Positions 19,601 through 24,634 of a stretch of DNA of 64,000 nucleotides are shown here, piece after piece. The notes beneath the pieces were generated by a model. It worked only from the letters and a program-made list of their open reading frames with translations. It had not been told where the DNA came from and searched no databases. The position numbers were made by a program, and so were the translations under genes. Positions within the stretch are counted from its first letter, which is position 1; every line of letters starts with the position of its first letter. Origin of the DNA: Microbacterium testaceum StLB037 (lineage in GTDB: Bacteria; Actinomycetota; Actinomycetes; Actinomycetales; Microbacteriaceae); the NCBI RefSeq assembly GCF_000202635.1, contig NC_015125.1, forward strand, positions 992,001 through 1,056,000, read 5' to 3'.

Positions 19601-19612
19601 CCGCCGCTTCAT
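13664..19612 (-). CDS. Giant N-terminally anchored surface protein with Ig/cadherin-like and FN3 modules (1982 aa)
   Basis: Starts MKRRTIAGLAATLAAAALVITASVVW: a short basic end and one hydrophobic helix (signal anchor or uncleaved signal). Residues ~35-400 have short Trp/Tyr-containing repeats like a beta-propeller. From ~410 to ~1100 come beta-sandwich modules marked by DxDPxxD-type loops (VLLNDHDPNEDVLSIV ~417, VLPGWVDPDGDPLLLL ~530, VLDNDVSPAGGRPTL ~827, SFGVDPDGDAVTL ~927, PLANDIDPTQGRLTL ~1024), as in bacterial cadherin-like/Ig proteins. FN3-like modules follow (~1510-1700). There is no LPxTG motif or C-terminal helix; it ends SGTCSPATPTKP. Its ATG shares one base with the stop of the kinase gene (TGATG), implying strict coupling. 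I infer a surface or periplasm-like sensor or adhesin working with the kinase. Confidence 0.85.
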   Translation of the reverse strand: MKRRTIAGLAATLAAAALVITASVVWPGLDAQETPEVDTSVWALQTGEGQRYARVNTSVGELDTVRSAGNPSEVAQSADGAYLFTDSYSKLSRIDEAQPVNLQEDQLASAPDTPPGTTSVVTAGDFVVYRTDTGTLFAGRLSEAGQAASELDPFDTAGGDTPSYTADAIALDDRGMLFAYSSVDGSVIRYDIAADELRGRDPLTADVASPVISAAGDAWVLVDAEAGRVWVRGTDPVDIAVADQLVVGAPDSGSAVVYAADEQSLWAIPTDGSGPQREVGAGQTVLGQPAKPLSRGGVAYAAWLLPGEAGGTLWRSDGGETSLDYAGGTLPDQRRPVFVATDHAVILNETRSGWVWTVPDGALVASSQNWSLDDRTEQAAVQSDEQLSVVLDPKPPIAEPDAFGVRAGRLVTLPVLLNDHDPNEDVLSIVGESVTGLDPGFGQLSLTDDNQRLTVRVRPEATGTATFSYAVTDGTTPDGLTSAPTTVTLTVSPETANAAPVWCGVEKCLQPWPTPEVARGGTITVPVLPGWVDPDGDPLLLLSVDNPGGVGSVTSTPAGEVVYQHADDGSGGEQTVQLDVTVADTAGAVATKPLLIRVAPDPKLAVQSFAVVDTVGSGLTVDVGPHVTGTAGAISLSSVRVLDDAAATAGVVGGSTTFDFSASQPGVYRVDFTVSDGGRDATGTARITLLAADAPAQLATAPVVAFVRPQEDATLDVFSAVSNPTGRVLLLSDVVAAAQDGASLSVDTVGQNDLRVSGSTAGGEAGLLGTVTYSVSDGTDDEGARVAGEATVYLLPPAPEIAPIAVDDTVTVRAGAQVDIPVLDNDVSPAGGRPTLDPASVSAQPASDALAFASGGVLRYLAPAAPGSYEVTYRVYTTGAPSLWDEATVHITVLGNDANRAPVPDTLQGRVLSGGTTTIPFSSFGVDPDGDAVTLDRIVSQPDRGTAAISPDGLSIVYSSVPGDRGQVAFRYRVADTAGATGEGTVRIGVLDAEANPSPITFTDYVQVQAGADSRLRVSPLANDIDPTQGRLTLTGVRPDLPQTLADGEDNPEYARLAERVESVTDTGVVIRAGDAPATMSFLYDVASDSGNTGRGLIVVKVVRESVPDYPVVADTALTVEDRDDFTTGVDVLEGRATWSGGDVSDLRVALWGNPTDVRLDGRRLSGDLPSTRRIIPFAVTGTVDGAEVTTYAFLRVPGDDDVTLALRPNAAQRVDELSSVEFDMASLVAVPRRATLEVGTEATTSGARAEARCTISGTRVTYDAGTGSPWSDVCTVPVRIAGTQEWTLLSVPIGVVARNPQPELRPGSLTVGPGETATFDLRNMTSWQLGREDWNSIRYALDYSGSAFSSVTLDGSTVTVTGADRAVPGTENAAIITVTSHNAVAPARLVLRVGAAPSTLPQGGTTGRQCSQADGSSCPIEVVGADGEVNPLPRTPLEVVSVRPTGTCTGVSFAVASASSITASWTSDAPGATCAASVTLRDAQGRSTAGPRDARVVLDLQGYPRAPASVRQSAYADGSVTLRVDAGEARRAYPGLSGFVVRYRGDVVAQCAADGGCPTIAAPNGDQREYVVTAVNNVGESRGSVRTTAWAYDPPPRPDSVDWTPTVTDDGSGNVVDITVKGVDAAETGSLEIRSSTGETQTVSVGRNQQDVPIKGFRVGSNSSTEVRVTPRSRFDVPPGLGGTVEGGVLTFRAHGVGRPTGLDLTLTSRAASDGSTTIVAQATASPNGTDSDLRYGIVEGTNCRTGDGGPRREFPGKRDGEEYTFTACVDSVYQGKTYGSADPLTKPHRVDQDRAAPRGYTFRVDAKPTVEVRDERTEARWYIDKDIEPGNAPPNNNDVKYTNLPSGVFGSDPGIGVYFQHRFWGTTSETGRVTPAQGSAPYQVVAAARVRACVAGESLDLSWSSSNDEAVMKPNTSKAVYYDAKGVKIDRPEGSDRVPVGAVRVENISVVVDWSGQGWGLDGATLDVSGTCSPATPTKP

Positions 19613-20745
19613 CACAGCACTCCCGTGGCGTACAGCGCGGCGACGGCCACCGCACCGGCCGCCACGAGCGTCGCGCCCGCGAGGGCCCACGGCAGGACGC
19701 GATGCGCCGCCGGGCCGGGCGCCGAGATGTCGGTGTCCTCGTCGCGCGCGAGGCCGGTCACCCCGGAGCGGTCGCGGAGTTTGCGGCCCCCCTCGCGCTC
19801 GATCCTCGAGCGCGTCGGTCCGCGCAGGGCGGTGTCGGAGAAGTCCACGACCTGCGCCGACGGCGACCAGTCGGCCGTGGGCACCTCGAGCGTCGTCGCC
19901 GGGAGCCCCAGCTCGCTCTGGACGCGCTGCAGGTCTTCGCCCAAGGCGCGCGCGCTGGGGTGCCGGTCCTGCGGGTTGCGCGACATCGCGCGCGCGAGCA
20001 CCGCCTGCAGCGAGGGCGGCACGTCGGTGCGGGCGATCTCGGTATAGGAGGCGCGCGCGATGCGGCGCCGCAGCTGCTCACGAGAGTTCTGTCCGCGCTC
20101 CCGGCGCTCGAAGGGGCTGTGCCCGGCGAGCAGCGAATAGACCGTCGCCCCGAGGCTCCACACCTCGCTCGAGACGGTGCCGGCCGTCTGCTCGGCGATG
20201 ACCTCGGGAGCGCTCCAGGGAACGGACATCGCGAGCATCTCGTCGGCGTCGTGGCGCACGAGCGACGACGAGATGCCGAAGTCGGCGAGCACCGGGGCGC
20301 CGAACGTCGTGACCAGGATGTTGCTGGGCTTCACGTCGCGGTGCACGAGTCCCGCGTGATGCGCCGACTCGAGCGCGCCCGCCATGCGGACACCGATCGC
20401 CAGAACCTCAGCGAGAGGCATCCGCTCCACCCGATAACGCTGCGAGAGCGAGCCGGGGCAGTATTCCATGACGATGTACGGTCGCCCGTCCGCCGAGATG
20501 CCGGCCTGATAGACCGTGACGATCGAGGGGTGCGCCGACAGGTGCGCGAGCACGTCGGCCTCGGCGTTGAACATCCGTAACAGGTCGGGGTCACGCACGT
20601 CGCTCGGCAGGACCTTGACCGCGACCTCGCGCCGCGGCATGTCCTGGCCGTACAGGAAGACGTCGGCGAAGCCGCCCGACCCGAGAGGCCGGATGTACGC
20701 GAGTCCGGGCAGGATCGGAGGCGACGAGGGCAGGCGCTGCGCCAT
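19612..20745 (-). CDS. Serine/threonine protein kinase with C-terminal membrane helix and no ectodomain
   Basis: 377 residues. A complete Hanks-type kinase domain occupies ~12-285: glycine loop LGSGGFADVF 21-30, ATP-binding Lys44 (VAVK), HRDVKPSN 135-142, DFG 155-157 and SAPE 178-181, so it should be active. A disordered juxtamembrane segment follows, with several Thr/Ser. One hydrophobic helix (~350-374, LPWALAGATLVAAGAVAVAAL) ends at YATGVL: nothing is left outside the membrane, unlike PknB with its PASTA repeats. The ATG at 20745 has a strong purine-rich ribosome binding site (GGGAGGGGG). It is the first gene of the operon. I see no PP2C phosphatase gene in the window. Confidence 0.93.
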   Translation of the reverse strand: MAQRLPSSPPILPGLAYIRPLGSGGFADVFLYGQDMPRREVAVKVLPSDVRDPDLLRMFNAEADVLAHLSAHPSIVTVYQAGISADGRPYIVMEYCPGSLSQRYRVERMPLAEVLAIGVRMAGALESAHHAGLVHRDVKPSNILVTTFGAPVLADFGISSSLVRHDADEMLAMSVPWSAPEVIAEQTAGTVSSEVWSLGATVYSLLAGHSPFERRERGQNSREQLRRRIARASYTEIARTDVPPSLQAVLARAMSRNPQDRHPSARALGEDLQRVQSELGLPATTLEVPTADWSPSAQVVDFSDTALRGPTRSRIEREGGRKLRDRSGVTGLARDEDTDISAPGPAAHRVLPWALAGATLVAAGAVAVAALYATGVL

Positions 20746-20842
20746 GGTGCCCCCTCCCGAACGACACGCCCGCGCCTAACCGGGCGGACAACCCGGCAAT
20801 GCTAACAAAGGCACCTCTCGATCCTCGGGGGTGTGCATAACC
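20746..20842 (-). other. Upstream region of the kinase operon
   Basis: These 97 nt must hold the promoter of the long operon. On the minus strand I see AT-richer spots (TTTGTTAGCATTG around 20800-20812 and GGTTAGGC near 20773-20780) and paired CCGGG/CCCGG repeats around 20778-20795. No hexamer pair is good enough to call. Confidence 0.3.
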
Positions 20843-21505
20843 TCACGAGGACGCCGTGCCGGGGTCACGGGGGTCGAACGGCGCGTCGAGAGAGCGGGTC
20901 AGCTCGTCCAGCATCGCCGCGACCTGCGGCTCGACGTACTCCGCGATGGCCGCCTGGATCCGCAGCCGGTGATGCAGGAGGATCGTGCAGACCTCGCGCC
21001 CGATCATGTTCGCGTAGTCGTCGGCGAGACCGACCTCCTGCCGCAGCGCCGCCTTCGCGGCATCCGACAACGGGGGAAGCGCCGGGATCACGGCGTCCTC
21101 TTCGGCGGCCAGGCCCGTCAGGGTGAACAGGAACGGAGCGCCCGGCTCGGGCTCGGGGTCGAGCGGCAGCCCCTCGAACTCGGGCTCGAGGCCCTCGGAG
21201 GGGCGGTAGGAACGGCGGCGGTTCCGCTCGGCCTGCTGGTCGAGTTCGGCTTGCAGCATGGGGAGGTTGCGCGCGGTGTACTCGGCGACGGCGTGGTCCA
21301 CGATCGCCTTCACCCGCGTCGACAGACCGTGCTGGACGCCGTGGGGCACGTCGGCACCGAGGCCCGCGGCCGAGAGGACGGGCGAGCCGAAGCACCGTCG
21401 GCAGGGCGCGACTCGGCCACGATGGTTCGCCGGCTCCCACCGGGGCAACCACCTCAGCCAGGCGTCCACCGCCTGGCCGACCTGGGTCTCGAGCGACCGC
21501 TCCAC
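20843..21505 (-). CDS. Hypothetical soluble protein (220 aa)
   Basis: Not recognised. The sequence is soluble and mostly helical, with a Cys pair near the N-terminus (C35-x2-C38, in PCRRCFG), a Pro/Glu-rich loop in the middle (DPEPEPGAPF) and long amphipathic helices at the C-terminus (IGREVCTILLHHRLRIQAAIAEYVEP...). No second Cys pair is present, so a zinc ribbon cannot be claimed. The GTG start is supported by a TAGCGT -10 box 6 nt upstream (leaderless). It ends 97 nt before the kinase start in the same direction; whether it reads into the kinase operon is open. Confidence 0.6.
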   Translation of the reverse strand: MERSLETQVGQAVDAWLRWLPRWEPANHRGRVAPCRRCFGSPVLSAAGLGADVPHGVQHGLSTRVKAIVDHAVAEYTARNLPMLQAELDQQAERNRRRSYRPSEGLEPEFEGLPLDPEPEPGAPFLFTLTGLAAEEDAVIPALPPLSDAAKAALRQEVGLADDYANMIGREVCTILLHHRLRIQAAIAEYVEPQVAAMLDELTRSLDAPFDPRDPGTASS

Positions 21506-21511
21506 ACCCCT

Positions 21512-21517
21512 ACGCTA
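21512..21517 (-). promoter_or_regulatory. -10 box TAGCGT, leaderless start at 21505
   Basis: TAGCGT on the minus strand, 6 nt before the GTG at 21505. Confidence 0.5.
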
Positions 21518-21544
21518 GCCCGACACGCCCGGGCAGCGGGGATC

Positions 21545-21596
21545 CGCGTCACATCCGCGCGTCACGCCCGCGCGTCACATCCGTGCGTCACGATCG
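21545..21596. repeat. Four 13-bp tandem repeats
   Basis: Four units of 13 bp: CGCGTCACATCCG, CGCGTCACGCCCG, CGCGTCACATCCG and TGCGTCACGATCG. The first and third are identical. The array lies between two minus-strand genes and its last unit overlaps the final codons of the 21588-22079 gene. Confidence 0.75.
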
Positions 21597-22079
21597 GGGA
21601 CCGTCCTCTTCCTCGTCCTCCCAGGTCCACCGCGGTCGCTCGGTCCGCACCCGTACGAGGAACACCCCGAACACCCCGGACAGCAGTCCCGCGCCGGCGA
21701 GCACCGCACCCGGCCACCCGAGCGCCACTTCTCCGGCCGCGGCGATCGCCCGGGCCGGATCCGAACCGCTGAACACACCCCCGATGACGATTCCGGCGAG
21801 CTCGCCGACGTACACCCCGAGAGCGCACGGAACCGCGGTGAGGTACCCCGGTGGATCCGCTCGAAGTCCCCAGAACAGGATGCCGGCGAACGACGCCGTG
21901 GCGACCACGAGGCCCAGGACCCCGGGGATGGGGCCGAGACCCGTCACCGGGATCACGTCGCTGTCGAAGACCAGACTCGCGACCCCGAGTCCTCCGATCG
22001 CGAGAGCCACGAAGGTCACGGCAGCGAAAACGACGGCGACCGGCGGGGTCACCCCCGCCGGTCGCGACGCATCGGTCAT
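21588..22079 (-). CDS. Small membrane protein (163 aa)
   Basis: Not recognised. Four hydrophobic helices can be seen (VAVVFAAVTFVALAIGGLG, GVLGLVVATASFAGILFWG, YLTAVPCALGVYVGELAGIVIGG, GWPGAVLAGAGLLSGVFGVFLV), and the protein ends in an acidic tail (TWEDEEEDGPRS) after a basic stretch. The size and helix pattern resemble small DUF-type actinobacterial membrane proteins. The start lies 10 nt after the stop of the upstream 358-residue gene, so both form an operon. Confidence 0.65.
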   Translation of the reverse strand: MTDASRPAGVTPPVAVVFAAVTFVALAIGGLGVASLVFDSDVIPVTGLGPIPGVLGLVVATASFAGILFWGLRADPPGYLTAVPCALGVYVGELAGIVIGGVFSGSDPARAIAAAGEVALGWPGAVLAGAGLLSGVFGVFLVRVRTERPRWTWEDEEEDGPRS

Positions 22080-22089
22080 GGCATCCCGC

Positions 22090-23166
22090 TCAGACGACGG
22101 CGACCTGCGGGCCGGCTTCGAGGGTGCGCTCGTACTCGCGCTGCGCCTCGTCGTTGAGCTCGGTCACCCGGCGACCGCGGCGCGCCACCCAGGCGCCGAA
22201 CCAGATCGTCAGTTCGCGGCCGAGGACGAAGGCGACGATCGCGAGCGGGGCCAGCACGTTCTCGCCGAGGAGGTCGACGCCCTGGCGCGCGGTCAGCATC
22301 CAGAACGGCGCGGCGAAGAGCGCGCCCAGGAGGTGCCCGCCCCAGGCGATGACGCCCACGACCAGGCCCCAGACCACCCAGTGTCCCCAGCGACCCCGGT
22401 TGATGAGGGCGCCGAGGAACCAGAAGCCCAGGTAGAAGGCGATCGTCGGCACCCACAGGCCCCAGGTGGCCAGCACGGAGAGAGCGGCGTTGGCCAGACC
22501 CGCCACCTGGAGGTCGCCCGTCAGCAGGCGGAGGCCGAGGGTGGCGGCGAGGTAGAGGACGGCGAAGCAGAGCGCCGCGAGCAGGCCGATCGCGCCCGCC
22601 GCACCGCGGTTCCCGCGCGGGCGGGGCGCTTCGGGGGCCTGCACGAAGATGGGCTGGTTCGCGTACGCGTTCGGCGATGCAGCCGGGGCGGCGTCGGACG
22701 CGCGCGTGTCATACGCGGTGGTGGATGCCACCGGGGTCGAGGACGCTCCCCCGGCCGCGGCACCGGCGGCGACGGCGCCGCCGGCTGCGGCGGCTCCGGC
22801 CGTGGAGGTGTCGCCCGCGGCGTCGTATCGCTGCGTAAGCGCGTCCGTGGCCGGCGCGGTCGTCGTCTCGGGCTCCGCGGAGGCGGCGTAGGCGGCCCAG
22901 CGGGCGTCCTCGTCGTCGGGGTCGTGGGCGACCGTCGGGGCGACGGGCGACGCGTCATGCACGGTCGCCTCGGCGGGCGTCGACGAGGTCGTCACGTGGT
23001 TCTCGTGCTCGCGCTCGTCCCACGCGGCGGCGGCCTCGGCGGGGTCGACGGCGTCGCGCTGGGCGGCCTCCGCGTCGGCGAGTCCCTCGTGGGCCTGCCC
23101 GACCACGTCGTGCGCCTCGTCTTTGGGCTCGTCGACGGGGTTGCCGTACGACTGGGGGTCGCTCAT
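22090..23166 (-). CDS. Membrane protein with long Ala/Asp-rich cytoplasmic N-terminus (358 aa)
   Basis: Not recognised. The first ~185 residues are disordered, rich in Ala, Asp, Glu and Thr, with an almost pure Ala/Gly run near 125-140. About five membrane helices follow (GAIGLLAALCFAVLYLAATLGL, NAALSVLATWGLWVPTIAFYLGFWF, HWVVWGLVVGVIAWGGHLLGALFAA, LAPLAIVAFVLGRELTIWFGA), with a short C-terminal helix of charged residues. The ATG is preceded by a GGAG-type ribosome binding site (GAGGAGACCCCG). It is the first gene of a two-gene unit with 21588-22079. Confidence 0.65.
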   Translation of the reverse strand: MSDPQSYGNPVDEPKDEAHDVVGQAHEGLADAEAAQRDAVDPAEAAAAWDEREHENHVTTSSTPAEATVHDASPVAPTVAHDPDDEDARWAAYAASAEPETTTAPATDALTQRYDAAGDTSTAGAAAAGGAVAAGAAAGGASSTPVASTTAYDTRASDAAPAASPNAYANQPIFVQAPEAPRPRGNRGAAGAIGLLAALCFAVLYLAATLGLRLLTGDLQVAGLANAALSVLATWGLWVPTIAFYLGFWFLGALINRGRWGHWVVWGLVVGVIAWGGHLLGALFAAPFWMLTARQGVDLLGENVLAPLAIVAFVLGRELTIWFGAWVARRGRRVTELNDEAQREYERTLEAGPQVAVV

Positions 23167-23256
23167 CGGGGTCTCCTCACGCGCGCAAGTATCTGCGGCG
23201 TCAGGCTAACCCGCGCACCTCCCCGTGCCGCGCAGGCGTGCCGTCGTGTGTCGGTC

Positions 23257-23285
23257 TCGACCGTGTCGGTGGGGGCATCTAGGGT
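23257..23285 (+). promoter_or_regulatory. Promoter of the 23292 lipoprotein gene (leaderless)
   Basis: TCGACC (23257-23262), a 17-nt spacer and TAGGGT (23280-23285), ending 6 nt before the ATG at 23292. Confidence 0.5.
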
Positions 23286-23291
23286 GACTGC

Positions 23292-23885
23292 ATGCCCCGT
23301 CGCGTGTTTCGTCCGGCCGGTGCCGCGTTGTTCGCGGTCGCGGCGGTGCTCGCGCTGAGCGCGTGCGCTCCGGATGGCGACGGTTCCGCAGCGCCCACGT
23401 CGCCCCCGGCGGAGTCCACTGCGGCGCCGACCGCGACCCCGATCCCCACGATCACCCCGACGGTCGCCCCGGTGGCGATCCCCGCCGACTGCCGCGCGAT
23501 GTTGTCGGCCGACGTGCAGGCGCAGTTGGCATCCATCCCCCTGAACGACCCGTCGGTCGGCCCCTCGGGCCCGCAGTCCGACGGCTCGCTGATCTGCGTC
23601 TGGCGCGATCCGGGTGCCGACACGACCCAACTGTCGACGCGCATCACCCGCGTCGACCGCGGGCCTGCCCTCGACATGCTCAACGAGCTCGTCGCGACGC
23701 AGGGGTTCAGCTGCTACACCCCCGACGACGGCACGCGGTGCGAGAAGACCTGGATCAACGACAAGTACCCGGTCAACGACGGCCGCACGCTGTTCTACCG
23801 CGACGACGTGCTCATCGACACGCAGTACTCGAACCTCGCACCGACCGGCTACACGGCCAGCATCATCGCGTCGATCTTCCGCTGA
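23292..23885 (+). CDS. Predicted lipoprotein (197 aa), paralogue of the facing gene
   Basis: A signal sequence with the lipobox LSAC (lipidated Cys25) is followed by a Pro/Thr-rich linker (~30-63) and a small globular domain (~64-197). The domain has Cys67, Cys102, Cys141 and Cys150, probably forming two disulfides on the outer face of the membrane. Signature spots are CVWRD at 102-106, GFSC at 138-141 and CEK at 150-152. The convergent neighbour (23863-24486) has the same arrangement (CHWRG, GFGC, C-x8-C-E-R) and a similar C-terminal stretch (N-x-x-P-x-x-Y-x-A). The fold recalls small DUF3558-like extracytoplasmic domains, but I cannot assign a family. The last 23 nt overlap the end of the facing gene. 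Confidence 0.75.
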   Translation: MPRRVFRPAGAALFAVAAVLALSACAPDGDGSAAPTSPPAESTAAPTATPIPTITPTVAPVAIPADCRAMLSADVQAQLASIPLNDPSVGPSGPQSDGSLICVWRDPGADTTQLSTRITRVDRGPALDMLNELVATQGFSCYTPDDGTRCEKTWINDKYPVNDGRTLFYRDDVLIDTQYSNLAPTGYTASIIASIFR

Positions 23886-24486
23886 CCGGCTCCTCGCCGA
23901 ACGCACAGGATGCCACGACCGCGGCGTAGTCGTCCGGCATCCAGTTCGTGAGGGTCGAGGACACCCAGCGGTCCCCGCGCAGATCGTGCACTTCGACGAC
24001 GCCGCCCGACGCGCGCTCGCAGTGAGCCGTGTCGCCGGAGACCTGGCATCCGAAGCCCTGCGACGACAACGTCGCCTGGACCGCCGATGCCCCCTCCGGC
24101 GTGACGGTGGACACCGTCGTCTCGAGGGACCGACCCGCACGACCGCGCCAGTGGCAGGTGACGACGACCGTCGCACCGGATGCCGCGACGGCTTCGGGCG
24201 TCGATGCGGCGGGCGTCCGGCGCTGCGTGAGGAGGTTGTCGCGCGACCACACCAGGGACGACCACAGCTCCGGCGTGTACAGCTCGCCGCAGGTCGCCGC
24301 CGGCGTCCGAGAGGGCTCCGGTGTCGCCGTGGGAGCAGATCTCGCGGCGCGGAGCGTGTCGCCGACGAACGTCACGGCACCCGGGACACCGGGGAGCGCC
24401 AGCACGATCAGAACGGCGACCACGACGGTGCAGATGATGCCCGCCGGCCACGCGATCCACGCGTTCCGACCACCGACTCGAGCCAT
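23863..24486 (-). CDS. Membrane-anchored extracytoplasmic protein (207 aa), paralogue of the 23292 lipoprotein
   Basis: An N-terminal anchor helix (~13-31, PAGIICTVVVAVLIVLALP) is followed by a Pro/Thr linker and a Cys-containing domain: Cys66, Cys111 (CHWRG), Cys147 (GFGC), Cys156 (CER) and Cys194. The C147-x8-C156-E-R spacing equals that of the facing lipoprotein. I start at ATG 24486 because GGGGAGGA lies 4 nt upstream; a GTG at 24504 would add six residues. The 3' end overlaps the lipoprotein gene by 23 nt on the opposite strand. The start lies 148 nt beyond the rpoC stop, past the rpoC terminator. Confidence 0.7.
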   Translation of the reverse strand: MARVGGRNAWIAWPAGIICTVVVAVLIVLALPGVPGAVTFVGDTLRAARSAPTATPEPSRTPAATCGELYTPELWSSLVWSRDNLLTQRRTPAASTPEAVAASGATVVVTCHWRGRAGRSLETTVSTVTPEGASAVQATLSSQGFGCQVSGDTAHCERASGGVVEVHDLRGDRWVSSTLTNWMPDDYAAVVASCAFGEEPVSGRSTR

Positions 24487-24586
24487 CCGTTCCTCCCCGT
24501 CCACGGTATGCGCACTCCCCCGACGGTCCCGTCATCCGACACGCCGCGGACGCGAGACGTCGCGTCGCCGAAACGCCGCGGACACG

Positions 24587-24620
24587 ACGAAGGCCCCCGG
24601 CGTGAGCCGAGGGCCTTCGT
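24587..24620 (-). terminator. Terminator after rpoC
   Basis: ACGAAGGCCC (24587-24596) pairs perfectly with GGGCCTTCGT (24611-24620) around a 14-nt GC-rich loop, 15 nt beyond the rpoC stop. This places the rpoBC end clearly before the accessory block. Confidence 0.8.
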
Positions 24621-24634
24621 TCGGGACGAGTCCC

